Source: Rhizobacter sp. Root1221 (GTDB taxonomy: Bacteria; Pseudomonadota; Gammaproteobacteria; Burkholderiales; Burkholderiaceae_C). Taken from it: 64,000 nucleotides of DNA. Position numbers and translations under genes: made by a program. Positions within the stretch are counted from its first letter, which is position 1; each line of letters starts with the position of its first letter. Shown here one piece after another: positions 8,521-17,451 of the stretch. Location: NCBI RefSeq assembly GCF_001425785.1, contig NZ_LMDI01000013.1:1606-65605 (forward strand), read 5' to 3'. The notes under the pieces are model-generated. The model was not told where the DNA came from and did not search any database. It saw only the letters and a list, made by a program, of their open reading frames with translations.

Positions 8521-9678
8521 TCACACCCGGCCCAGCGTCACACGCTTGCGGATGTAGTTGTTGAACAGCACCGCCGCCAGCAGCATGCCGCCAAGGAAGA
8601 CCCGGTACCAGTTGTTGTCGATGCTCGTGTAGCCGATGCCGATCTGGACGACGCCGAAGATCAGCGCACCCAGCGCGGCCCCGATCACCGAGCCGAAACC
8701 GCCGGTCAGCAGGCAGCCGCCGATGACCGCGGCGATGATGGCCTCGAACTCCTTTTGCAGGCCGCGGTCGGCGGCGGCGGAGCCCGCATCGGCCACTTGC
8801 AGCACGGCGAACAGCGTGGCGCAGAAGGCCATCAGGACGAACAGGCCGATCTTCACGCGGGCCACCGGGATGCCGACGTTCTTGGCCGCGTGCGGGTCGC
8901 CGCCGACGGCCAGCACCCAGTTGCCCAGGCGGGTGCGGGACAGCATGAAGGCACCCACGCCGGTCAGCAGCACCCACCAGACCATCACCTTGGGCACGCC
9001 GATCGCCAGCGCGGTGCCGTTGTCGCGGGCTGCCATCCAGCCGGCGCTGGCCAGCGCGTCGAACAGTCCGGTCAGCACGTGGCCCTGGAACAGCATCTGC
9101 ACCACCGGGTCGGCGACGATCAAGTCGCGCAGCACGGCGTCTGCGTTGCTCGACAGGATGGTCTTGCCGGTCATCAGCACCGAGATCGCCAGGCTCAGGC
9201 CGCGCAGGATGAAGTAGAAGGCAAGGGTGACAATGAAGCTCGGCAGCCCGGTCTTGATGACCAGCCAGCCGTTGACCGCCCCGAGCAGCATGGCGGTGGC
9301 GAAGGCGAACAGCACGGCGAGCCACACCGGCCAGCCCCAGTACAGGCAGGGGATCGCCATCATCATCCCCGCGAAACCGATCATCGAGCCGATGGAGAGG
9401 TCGAACTCGCCTGCAATCATCAGCAAGGCCGCGCCAACGGCGATGATGCCGAGGAACGCCGCGACGGTGCCCCAGTTGATCACCCCCTCGGCGCTGAACA
9501 TGCCCGAGCCGCCCGCACTGAGGCCGAACAGCACGAACACCAGCACGGTGCCCGACAGCGCACCGAACTCGGGCCGGGCCAGCAGCTTGCGCACGCGGCC
9601 GGTCTGGCGCAGGCGCTCATCCGCCGCCGCGGGCGGGCTGGAGATCGGAGTGGTGGGAGTGGGCATCGTTGTACGCAT
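8521..9678 (-). CDS. CUT2-type sugar (probably myo-inositol) ABC transporter permease
   Basis: A 385-residue inner-membrane protein with about ten hydrophobic helices after a 40-residue cytoplasmic N-terminus. It has the branched-chain/ribose-type permease stretch AGEFDLSIGSMIGF and the following GLPSFIVTLA motif, both standard for CUT2 permeases. It lies between the binding protein and ATPase genes of the inositol operon. Start is ATG at 9678; an in-frame ATG at 9666 is a possible alternative. Substrate is assigned by context only. Confidence 0.92.
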   Translation of the reverse strand: MRTTMPTPTTPISSPPAAADERLRQTGRVRKLLARPEFGALSGTVLVFVLFGLSAGGSGMFSAEGVINWGTVAAFLGIIAVGAALLMIAGEFDLSIGSMIGFAGMMMAIPCLYWGWPVWLAVLFAFATAMLLGAVNGWLVIKTGLPSFIVTLAFYFILRGLSLAISVLMTGKTILSSNADAVLRDLIVADPVVQMLFQGHVLTGLFDALASAGWMAARDNGTALAIGVPKVMVWWVLLTGVGAFMLSRTRLGNWVLAVGGDPHAAKNVGIPVARVKIGLFVLMAFCATLFAVLQVADAGSAAADRGLQKEFEAIIAAVIGGCLLTGGFGSVIGAALGALIFGVVQIGIGYTSIDNNWYRVFLGGMLLAAVLFNNYIRKRVTLGRV

Positions 9679-9765
9679 CGCAGTCTCTGGAAACGAAGTG
9701 GCGCACCCGGCCCGCGGTGGCGGGCAGGGAAGGGCGGGGCCGGTCCGGGCGCAGCCCGGTCCTGC

Positions 9766-10794
9766 TCAGCGGTACTGGCCCGCGTACTTCTCGACCTTGG
9801 GCAGCGTCTCGCGGGTGACGAAGCCCGGGCCCGAGCCGATGTGGCGGGGTCCATAGGCCGGCGCGAGCCCGTACTCCTCGAAGCGCTTGACGGTCGCGGG
9901 GTTGGCCTTGACGGCCTCGGCCACTTTGGCCAGGTCGGTGGTTTTCATGGCCTTCATCGTGGCCATCACCGCCACCGGGATGTAGCCCTGCAGGTACGGC
10001 TGCTGGTCGATGGCGAACTGCACCGAGCCGTCCTTGATGCCGCGGCTGATCTCGTCGGAGAGGTCGAATGTCGCGAACCAGATCTTGCCCTTCTGGCCGC
10101 CTTTCTCGAGCGCCTTGAGCGTCGGGTGGGCCGACGAGGGGCCCAACGCGAGCACGGCCTGCGTGGAGGGGTGCTGGCGCAGGTAGGCACTGACCTTCGA
10201 TTCGACGCCGGTCGGGTCGTCGCCGGCGTCGAGCGTGCTCGTCTTCGCATCGGCACCGATCGCATCGGCGAAGCCCCGGCAGCGTTCGAACGAGGCCGGG
10301 TTCGTGGCGTAGTGGTTCACGCACAGGAAGCTCTTGATGCCCGCGGCCTTGGCGCGCTCGCCGGCGCCCTTGCCGGCGGCGTACTCGGGCTGGCCGACGT
10401 GCATCAGCGCGCCGAGCTTCTCGCTCTGCTCGGGCGTGCCTGAATTGATGGTGATCAGCGGGATCTTCTTGTCGGTGATCTTCTTCATCGCGCCTTGCAG
10501 CACGTTGTAGTCGGCAATCGTCGTGATGACGCCGTCGTAGCCCTGCGCTGCGGCCTGCTCGATCAGGCGGGCCATGTCGGCCAGGTCGCCGTTGGGCGGG
10601 TTGCGGTAGTCGACGGTCACGCCGTAGTCCTCGCCGGCTTGCTTGACCGAGTTCTTGATGGTGTTCCACCAGGAATCCGAATCCGGCGCGTGGCTGATCA
10701 GCACGTACCGGCCCGCGGCATGGGCCGAGCCGGCGGCCAGGCAGACAGCCAAGGCCAGGGTGGTGAGGGCGGCGCGTTTGCTTGGGAATGACAT
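9766..10794 (-). CDS. periplasmic sugar-binding protein of the inositol-type ABC transporter
   Basis: A 342-residue protein with a signal peptide (MSFPSKRAALTTLALAVCLA, cleavage after AHA) and a periplasmic-binding-protein type I fold. Visible segments include LISHAPDSDSWWNTIKN, the TTIADYNVL stretch and SGTPEQSEKLGALMHVGQPEY. It is the first gene of the leftward inositol operon and would deliver the substrate to the permease. ATG at 10794 is chosen, rather than the upstream in-frame ATG, because it has an upstream GGAGG and is followed immediately by the signal peptide. The 87-base gap before the permease is larger than the other junctions. Confidence 0.92.
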   Translation of the reverse strand: MSFPSKRAALTTLALAVCLAAGSAHAAGRYVLISHAPDSDSWWNTIKNSVKQAGEDYGVTVDYRNPPNGDLADMARLIEQAAAQGYDGVITTIADYNVLQGAMKKITDKKIPLITINSGTPEQSEKLGALMHVGQPEYAAGKGAGERAKAAGIKSFLCVNHYATNPASFERCRGFADAIGADAKTSTLDAGDDPTGVESKVSAYLRQHPSTQAVLALGPSSAHPTLKALEKGGQKGKIWFATFDLSDEISRGIKDGSVQFAIDQQPYLQGYIPVAVMATMKAMKTTDLAKVAEAVKANPATVKRFEEYGLAPAYGPRHIGSGPGFVTRETLPKVEKYAGQYR

Positions 10795-10882
10795 TTCTGG
10801 CCTCCGGAGGTGTGCAGGGCGGCGGTTGCCGACGGTCCGCGGGCGGGATGCCCGGCAGGACAGGAGGAAGTCTAGGTCGATC

Positions 10883-10951
10883 GAAAACAAAATTCTTTCA
10901 GTGTATTCACTTAGAAAAGAGTTTCTATTTTCCGGCCGCTCCCTCTATGAT
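10883..10951. promoter_or_regulatory. divergent inositol control region with GAAA/TTTC palindromes
   Basis: The AT-rich centre of the region between the binding-protein gene and the regulator gene holds two palindrome-like elements. One is at 10883-10899, with GAAA at one end and TTTC at the other. The second is at 10914-10925, GAAA-N4-TTTC. RpiR-type inositol regulators in rhizobia are known to use GGAA-N6-TTCC sites, so these are reasonable operators for the neighbouring RpiR protein. TATGAT at 10946-10951 is a good -10 for the rightward regulator gene, although the matching -35 is weak. Confidence 0.5.
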
Positions 10952-10981
10952 TCCCAGCACCTGAAGCCACTGTTCCGAGCC

Positions 10982-11860
10982 ATGACGCCATCCCGCCCCG
11001 CCTCTGCCGTCGATGCGCTGCTCACGCGCATCACCGAGGAGTACGCCGGGCTCAGCAGGCAACTCAAGCTGATTGCCCGGCACGTCGAACAGCACCGGGA
11101 TCACCTGGGCCTGGAGAAGATCCAGGACGTGGCGGCGCGCTGCGGCGTGCAGCCCTCGGCCGTGGTGCGCTTTGCCAAGCACTTCGGCTTCACCGGCTAC
11201 AGCGAGCTGCAGAAAATCTTTCGCGACGGCATCTCGCAGCAGATCGCACCCAGCCGCAACTACCAGGCGCGGATCCGCGACGTGATCGACCAGGCGCAGG
11301 GCCGCCTGTCCAGTGCAGACATCGCCAGCGAGTTCATTGACGGCGCGATCGCCGGCATGCACGAGTTGCAGCGCGACCTGCATGGCTCCACGCTGGGCGA
11401 CGCGGTCGAACTGCTCGCGCACGCGCCTGCACTGTGGGTGGTGGGTGCGCGGCGCTCGTTCCCGGTGGCCTCGTACCTCGCCTACGCGCTGCAGCACACC
11501 GACAAGCCGGTCCATCTGGTCACGGGCGTCGGCGCGATGCACGAGGGCCAACTGCGCGGGCTGCGCGCGCAGGACGTGGTCATCGCCATCAGCTTCGCAC
11601 CGTACGCCAGCGAGACCCTGCTGGCCGCGCAGCTCGCCGCCTCGCGCGGTGCACGGCTCATCGCCATCACCGACAGCCGCATGAGCCCGCTGGCTGCCGA
11701 GGCCCAGGCCGTGTTGCTCGTCCACGAGAGCAGCACGTTCGGCTTTCGGGCGCTGACCAACGTGATGGCGCTGGCGCAAAGCCTGTTCATCGCGCTGGCC
11801 TACCGGCTCGAACTCGATTACCGCACCACCACCACCGCGCCGTCCGCCCTCGCCGGGTGA
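10982..11860 (+). CDS. RpiR-family transcriptional regulator, probable inositol regulator
   Basis: A 292-residue protein. Residues about 5-80 form the RpiR helix-turn-helix (IQDVAARCGVQPSAVVRFAKHFGF). Residues about 125-265 form a SIS sugar-phosphate-binding domain (LWVVGARRSFPVASYLAY, VVIAISFAPYASETL). Family members sense a sugar phosphate, and the obvious effector here would be the phosphorylated product of IolC. It is transcribed away from the transport and iol operon and directly upstream of iolG, so it probably represses both sides. ATG at 10982 matches the usual family start. The name iolR is an inference from context. Confidence 0.88.
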   Translation: MTPSRPASAVDALLTRITEEYAGLSRQLKLIARHVEQHRDHLGLEKIQDVAARCGVQPSAVVRFAKHFGFTGYSELQKIFRDGISQQIAPSRNYQARIRDVIDQAQGRLSSADIASEFIDGAIAGMHELQRDLHGSTLGDAVELLAHAPALWVVGARRSFPVASYLAYALQHTDKPVHLVTGVGAMHEGQLRGLRAQDVVIAISFAPYASETLLAAQLAASRGARLIAITDSRMSPLAAEAQAVLLVHESSTFGFRALTNVMALAQSLFIALAYRLELDYRTTTTAPSALAG

Positions 11861-11900
11861 CGGCCGCGTCCATCCACCGTCCTACCGACAGGGAGTTCCC

Positions 11901-12896
11901 ATGAAAAACGTCGCCGTCTTCGGCGCTGGCCGCATCGGCCGCATCCACGCCGCCAACCTGGCCGCGTTGCCCGGGGTCACGCTCAAGTACGTCTGTGATC
12001 CCGTCGGCGAAAACGCCGCGCAGCTGGCCGCGCAACTCGGTGCGCGGGTCGCGACGCCGGAAGCGGTGTTCGCCGACCCCGACATCGACGTGATCGCGGT
12101 GGCCTCGCCCACCGACACCCACAGCGACCTGATCGGCCGCGCCGCTGCCGCGAGGAAGCACATCTTCTGCGAGAAGCCCATCGACCTGTCGGTGTCGCGC
12201 GCCGAGGCCTGCGCCCAGGCCGTCAAGGACGCCGGCATCGCCTGCATGATCGGCTTCCAGCGCCGCTTCGACCCGACGTTCAACGAGGCCAGGGAACGCC
12301 TGGTGCGCGGCGAGATCGGCGTGCCGGAGATGCTGGTCGTCACCAGCCGCGACCCGGGGGCGCCGCCGGCGCAGTACCTCAAGGGGTCGGGCGGCATCTT
12401 CCGCGACATGTTGATCCACGACTTCGACGTGTTCCGCTGGATCCTCTGCGGCGACGGTGACGAGGCCGACACGCTTTATGCCACCGGCTCGGTGCTGATC
12501 GACCCCGAGATCGCCAAGGTGCCCGACATCGACTGCAGCGTGGTCACGATCCGCACGCGGCGCGGCCGGCTCGCCCAGATCAACACCAGCCGCCGTGCCG
12601 CCTACGGCTACGACCAGCGCTTCGAGGTGCTCGGTTCGGCGGGCATGCTCCAGTGTGGCAACCACCGGCCGAGCGAGGTGGTGCAGTCGGACGCGCAAGG
12701 CGTGCGGGCCGACAAGCCCGAGCACTTCTTCCTGCAGCGCTACCGAGAGGCCTACCGCCTCGAGGTCACGCACTTCTTCGACTGCCTGCAGTCGGGCCAA
12801 CCCTTTCGCACCACCATCGAAGACGGCGTGGCGGCGCAGAAGCTTGCCGACGCGGCGGCCCGGTCGCTGGAATCCGGCCAGGTGGTGACGCTGTGA
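11901..12896 (+). CDS. iolG: myo-inositol 2-dehydrogenase (Gfo/Idh/MocA family)
   Basis: A 331-residue NAD-dependent dehydrogenase. The N-terminal Rossmann motif is GAGRIGRIHAANL, followed by the EKPIDLS motif with the conserved lysine, and the catalytic stretch FRDMLIHDFDVFRW. It oxidises myo-inositol to scyllo-inosose, the first step of the pathway. A ribosome-binding site (GGGAGTT) precedes the ATG. The regulator lies 40 bases upstream and a second dehydrogenase overlaps the end by GTGA, making a three-gene transcript. Confidence 0.92.
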   Translation: MKNVAVFGAGRIGRIHAANLAALPGVTLKYVCDPVGENAAQLAAQLGARVATPEAVFADPDIDVIAVASPTDTHSDLIGRAAAARKHIFCEKPIDLSVSRAEACAQAVKDAGIACMIGFQRRFDPTFNEARERLVRGEIGVPEMLVVTSRDPGAPPAQYLKGSGGIFRDMLIHDFDVFRWILCGDGDEADTLYATGSVLIDPEIAKVPDIDCSVVTIRTRRGRLAQINTSRRAAYGYDQRFEVLGSAGMLQCGNHRPSEVVQSDAQGVRADKPEHFFLQRYREAYRLEVTHFFDCLQSGQPFRTTIEDGVAAQKLADAAARSLESGQVVTL

Positions 12897-13912
12897 CCGC
12901 GCCGCTGCGCGTGGGCATCGCCGGCCTCGGCCGGCTCGGCAAGCGCCATGCCGAACAGCTGGCGCGGCGCACGCAGGGGGCGCAACTCGTCGCGGCCTGC
13001 AGCCCGGTTACAGCCGAACTCGCCTGGGCGCGCGAGCACCTGGGCGTGGCCACGCTGCACGAGGACTTCGACACCTTCGTGCGCGACCCCGGGCTCGACG
13101 CGGTGGTGCTCGTCACCCCGACCACGCTGCATGCCGGGCAGGCCATCGCCGCGCTCGAGGCCGGCAAGCATGTGTTCATCGAGAAGCCGCTGTCGCTGGA
13201 CGTGGCGACTTGCGAGCGCGTCGAGGCGGTGGCACGACAGCACCCCGATCTCGTCGCGATGGTGGGCTTCGTGCGCCGCTTCGACACGAGCTACGCACAG
13301 GCCCGCGCAGACATCGAAGCCGGCGCCATCGGGCGGCCCTTCCTCGTGCGGTCCCAGACGTGCGACATGAACGATGCCGACGGATTTTTTGTCAACTTCG
13401 CACCCACCTCCGGCGGCATCTTCATGGACTGCAGCGTGCACGACATCGACCTGGCGCGCTGGATGCTCGGCAACCCGAAGGCCACGCGGGCTTTCGCCAG
13501 CGGCACGATCGCGCTGCACCCTCGCCTGGCCGACCACGGGGACGTGGACAACGGGCTGGCGATCGTCGAATTCGAAGGCGGGGCACGGGCGGTCTTCTAC
13601 GCCAGCCGCACGATGGCGCATGGCCACGAAACCAGCACCGAGGTCATCGGCACCGCCGGGGCCCTCACCATCGGCGTGGGCGCCCACCGCGACCGGCTGC
13701 AGACGCGCGACGCGCGCGGCGTGCACCACCGCGTGCTGAGCGATTTCTTCGAGCGCTTCGGCGACGCCTTCCGGCAGGAGATCGAGCACTTCGCCGCCGC
13801 ATGCCGCGGTGCTGCGCCGGTGCTGACGCTGTCCGATGCGACCGAGGCCACCCGCATCGGCCAGGCCATCACGCGGTCACTGAAGAGCGGTTTGCCCGAG
13901 GTCATTAAATGA
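12893..13912 (+). CDS. second Gfo/Idh/MocA oxidoreductase, inositol 2-dehydrogenase-like
   Basis: A 339-residue paralogue of the preceding gene. It has the Rossmann motif GIAGLGRLGKRHAEQL, then IEKPLSLD and the FMDCSVHDIDLARWM catalytic segment. The GTG start at 12893 overlaps the iolG stop, so translation is coupled. Its substrate may be another inositol isomer such as scyllo- or D-chiro-inositol, or an inosose; the sequence alone does not decide. A Fur-box-like sequence overlaps its stop codon, belonging to the next gene. Confidence 0.88.
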   Translation: MTAPLRVGIAGLGRLGKRHAEQLARRTQGAQLVAACSPVTAELAWAREHLGVATLHEDFDTFVRDPGLDAVVLVTPTTLHAGQAIAALEAGKHVFIEKPLSLDVATCERVEAVARQHPDLVAMVGFVRRFDTSYAQARADIEAGAIGRPFLVRSQTCDMNDADGFFVNFAPTSGGIFMDCSVHDIDLARWMLGNPKATRAFASGTIALHPRLADHGDVDNGLAIVEFEGGARAVFYASRTMAHGHETSTEVIGTAGALTIGVGAHRDRLQTRDARGVHHRVLSDFFERFGDAFRQEIEHFAAACRGAAPVLTLSDATEATRIGQAITRSLKSGLPEVIK

Positions 13913-13938
13913 AAACCATTCGCATTTGGTGATATGCT
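13910..13938 (+). promoter_or_regulatory. candidate Fur box and promoter of the Fur-like gene
   Basis: The stretch 13911-13930 contains ATTCGCATTT preceded by GAAAACC, resembling proteobacterial Fur boxes (about 10 of 19 positions of the classic consensus). TGAAAA at 13910-13915 and TATGCT at 13933-13938 form a plausible -35/-10 pair with 17-base spacing, so the box would sit across the promoter. It overlaps the stop of the upstream dehydrogenase and precedes the Fur-family gene by about 100 bases, which suggests autoregulation. Confidence 0.4.
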
Positions 13939-14033
13939 GGGGTGATCGATGCGGGCGTGATGGCAGGAGAGGGGTCCGAGACGTGGCCCGGCACGCCGAG
14001 GCGCATCGTTCATCCCCAGCAGAGTCCCGGCAC

Positions 14034-14438
14034 ATGGAACATTCCTTCGACCTGAAACACAACGGCCTGAAGGCCACGGCGCCCCGCGTCAAGATCCTCG
14101 AACTCTTCCGCGCCAGCGACCGGCGCCACCTGTCGGCCGAAGACGTGTACCGCCTGGTGCTGGCCGATGATGCCGACCTGGGCCTGGCCACCGTGTACCG
14201 CGTGCTGCACCAGTTCGAGGAAGCCGGCCTGCTGAAAAAGAGCCAGCTCGGCAACAGCAAGGCCGTCTACGAACTCAATGATGGCGAACGCCACCACGGG
14301 CACCTCGTGTGCACCCGCACCGGCGACGTGAAGGAGTTCTTCGACCCCGTGATCGAGGAGCGGCTGAAGGCCATCGCCACCGACCTCGGGTTCGACCTGT
14401 CCGACTACGTCATCACCGCGTACGGGCTGTCGCGCTGA
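14034..14438 (+). CDS. Fur-family metalloregulator with altered metal ligands
   Basis: A 134-residue protein with the Fur DNA-binding domain (GLKATAPRVKILELF, HLSAEDVYR, GLATVYRVLHQFEEAGL) and a short dimerisation domain with one cysteine (C93), a layout like Pseudomonas Fur. By alignment with that protein, one metal site is kept (H32, E80, H90, E101). In the other site two of four ligands are replaced: the usual HHDH is HHGH (G89) and the late histidine is Y125. It is therefore probably a Fur paralogue with changed metal response rather than the housekeeping Fur. ATG at 14034 is chosen because homologues start there. Confidence 0.85.
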   Translation: MEHSFDLKHNGLKATAPRVKILELFRASDRRHLSAEDVYRLVLADDADLGLATVYRVLHQFEEAGLLKKSQLGNSKAVYELNDGERHHGHLVCTRTGDVKEFFDPVIEERLKAIATDLGFDLSDYVITAYGLSR

Positions 14439-14465
14439 CGGCGAGGCGCCGTTGTGTCACGCGAT

Positions 14466-14484
14466 GGTCATGAATTGGTCATGA
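14466..14484. promoter_or_regulatory. paired GGTCATGA direct repeats upstream of the polygalacturonase
   Basis: GGTCATGA occurs at 14466-14473 and again at 14477-14484, eleven bases apart, about one helical turn. Each contains the palindrome TCATGA. They lie 126 bases upstream of the GH28 start in an otherwise AT-enriched leader, so they may bind a regulator. No convincing -35/-10 pair could be assigned. Confidence 0.35.
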
Positions 14485-14609
14485 CTTCACAATAGTTCGA
14501 CCATTAGACTTTAGGCGCGACGGCGCGCAAGCACTGCTCGAAAAATAGGCAATCCCTGCCGGGCACTGAAGTAGTCCGGCAGCCTCCTGGCCCTGGAAGG
14601 ACTTTGAAG

Positions 14610-16217
14610 ATGTTCCGCAGTACCCCCAATCGACGCCTGACCAAGATCGTCACGCTGGCAACGATGGTCGTGGGCTTGACCACGTCGATGTCGCACGCGT
14701 TCGCGGCCACCCGCTACAGCCCGACCCTTCCATTGGAGCCGAAGCTGCCGACGAACAACGTGTGCCAGACGGTGCCCGCCACGCTCACCCAGAGCGGTGG
14801 CAAGCTGCCGGACTCGGTGGACTCGGACATCTCGAAGTCGCAGCCGGACACCGCCCGCATCCAGGCCGCGATCAACGCGTGCGGCGCCGGCAAGGCGGTG
14901 CGCCTCGTGACCAGCGGCAGTGCCAACGCGTTCCTGTCCGGGCCGCTGGTGCTGAACAGTGATGTCACGCTGTGGGTGGACAGCGGGGTCACCTTGTTCG
15001 CTTCGCGCAGCCCGGTCGACTTCGACAACGGCGGCGGCAACTGCGGCAATGCGGCGGGCGACGGCAAGTCCTGCTACGCGCTGATCCGGTTGAAGAACGC
15101 GGCCAACAGCGGCGTCGTCGGCGACGGCATCATCGACGGCCGCGGTGGCAGCGTGCTGACCTCGGGTGCCCGGGCCGGGAAGATGACCTGGTGGGACGTC
15201 GCGAACCTCTTTGAGGCCACCGGCGCGAAGCAGAACAACCCGCGGCTGATCAACCTCATCGGCGGCACCAACTTCACGCTGTATCGCGTCACGTTGCAGA
15301 ACTCGCCGAACGCGCACGTGGTCGTCAGCGGGCTGAACGGGTTCGTGGCGTGGGGGACGAAGGTGCTGACACCATCGCTGGCCTACACGGTGGCCAACTA
15401 TGCATGCGCGGCCGGCACCATGCCCGACCCGGCGGTGGCGGCCACCAAGCCCAGCACCTGCTTCACGCCGGCCACGGCCGCCAACACCGACGGCATCAAC
15501 CCGGTCGAGAGCAGCAACGTGACGATCGCGTACTCGTACATCAGCACCGGCGACGACCACGTCGCCATCAAGGCCGCCGATGCCGCGGCGTCGAACATCT
15601 ACCTCGCCCACAACCACCTCTACTACGGCCACGGCGTGTCGATCGGCAGTGAAACCACCAAGGGCGTGAACAGCGTGCTGGTCGACGACCTCAGCGTCGA
15701 CGGTTTCGACGACGCGCAGGTCAACGGGCTTCGCATCAAGACCTACGACACCGTGGGCGGCGACGTGAACAACGTGACCTACTCGAACATCTGCATGCGC
15801 AACATCAAGCAGCCGCTGATCTTCGATCCGTACTACAGCTCGGGCAAGCACACCAACTCGCCCAACGTGCACGACATCGCCATCAGCGGCATGCATGTGC
15901 TGGCCAGCGCGAAGTACGGCGCCGGCAAGGTGATCTTCCGCGGCTACAACTACGGCAGCACGGCCAACCTGCTGACGATGGCACTGGACAACGTGGTCTT
16001 CGACTCGACGAGCTTCCTCACCTCCACGGGCAAGAAGGGTGGCCCGACGCAGCCGGACTACGCGACGCTCACGCTCGGCCCGGGCCCGGTCACCATTCCC
16101 TTTGCCGCATCGTCGGCCAACAAGTTCAGCATCGTCGATTCCCGCAAAGGTTCGGTGTCGGCCATCAACTGCGACAGCGCCTTCGTGAAGTTCCCGTCGG
16201 CCAATTCCCCGATCTGA
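14610..16217 (+). CDS. secreted glycoside hydrolase family 28 (polygalacturonase-like)
   Basis: A 535-residue protein with an N-terminal signal peptide (MFRSTPNRRLTKIVTLATMV, cleavage near AFA) and a right-handed beta-helix. The four GH28 signatures are present in order: NTDGINP, TGDDH, GHGVSIGS and LRIKT. These place the catalytic aspartates and the arginine/lysine that binds the carboxylate, so it should hydrolyse polygalacturonate or a related pectin. ATG at 14610 has GGAAGG nine bases upstream; TTG at 14604 is a weaker option. It stands alone, with a strong terminator downstream. Confidence 0.93.
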   Translation: MFRSTPNRRLTKIVTLATMVVGLTTSMSHAFAATRYSPTLPLEPKLPTNNVCQTVPATLTQSGGKLPDSVDSDISKSQPDTARIQAAINACGAGKAVRLVTSGSANAFLSGPLVLNSDVTLWVDSGVTLFASRSPVDFDNGGGNCGNAAGDGKSCYALIRLKNAANSGVVGDGIIDGRGGSVLTSGARAGKMTWWDVANLFEATGAKQNNPRLINLIGGTNFTLYRVTLQNSPNAHVVVSGLNGFVAWGTKVLTPSLAYTVANYACAAGTMPDPAVAATKPSTCFTPATAANTDGINPVESSNVTIAYSYISTGDDHVAIKAADAAASNIYLAHNHLYYGHGVSIGSETTKGVNSVLVDDLSVDGFDDAQVNGLRIKTYDTVGGDVNNVTYSNICMRNIKQPLIFDPYYSSGKHTNSPNVHDIAISGMHVLASAKYGAGKVIFRGYNYGSTANLLTMALDNVVFDSTSFLTSTGKKGGPTQPDYATLTLGPGPVTIPFAASSANKFSIVDSRKGSVSAINCDSAFVKFPSANSPI

Positions 16218-16239
16218 GCGTCGGGCGGAACGCGGGTCG

Positions 16240-16273
16240 AAGGGACGGCGATCGGGAGATCGCCGTCCCTTTT
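16240..16273 (+). terminator. intrinsic terminator after the polygalacturonase
   Basis: A perfect 13-base stem (16241-16253 with 16258-16270) around GGGA, extended by one A-T pair, followed by a short T-run. It starts 23 bases after the stop codon. Confidence 0.9.
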
Positions 16274-16419
16274 CGCTTGATGGCCGAAGGGCTCGATGCG
16301 CCACCATCGGGTGCTTACGCACCACTTGCCGCCTGGCAACTGCGAAAATGAAGCCATCGTGTGCACCTGGTGCTCAAGAATGGCGGCATCTTGTCCTGCC
16401 GGGAAGCTGGAAATTCGTT

Positions 16420-17451
<1,032 letters not shown>

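Noticed and set aside
14438-14458. ACGGCG/CGCCGT hairpin just after the Fur-like gene as a terminator
   Set aside because: Six-base stem with no U-tract; too weak to call.
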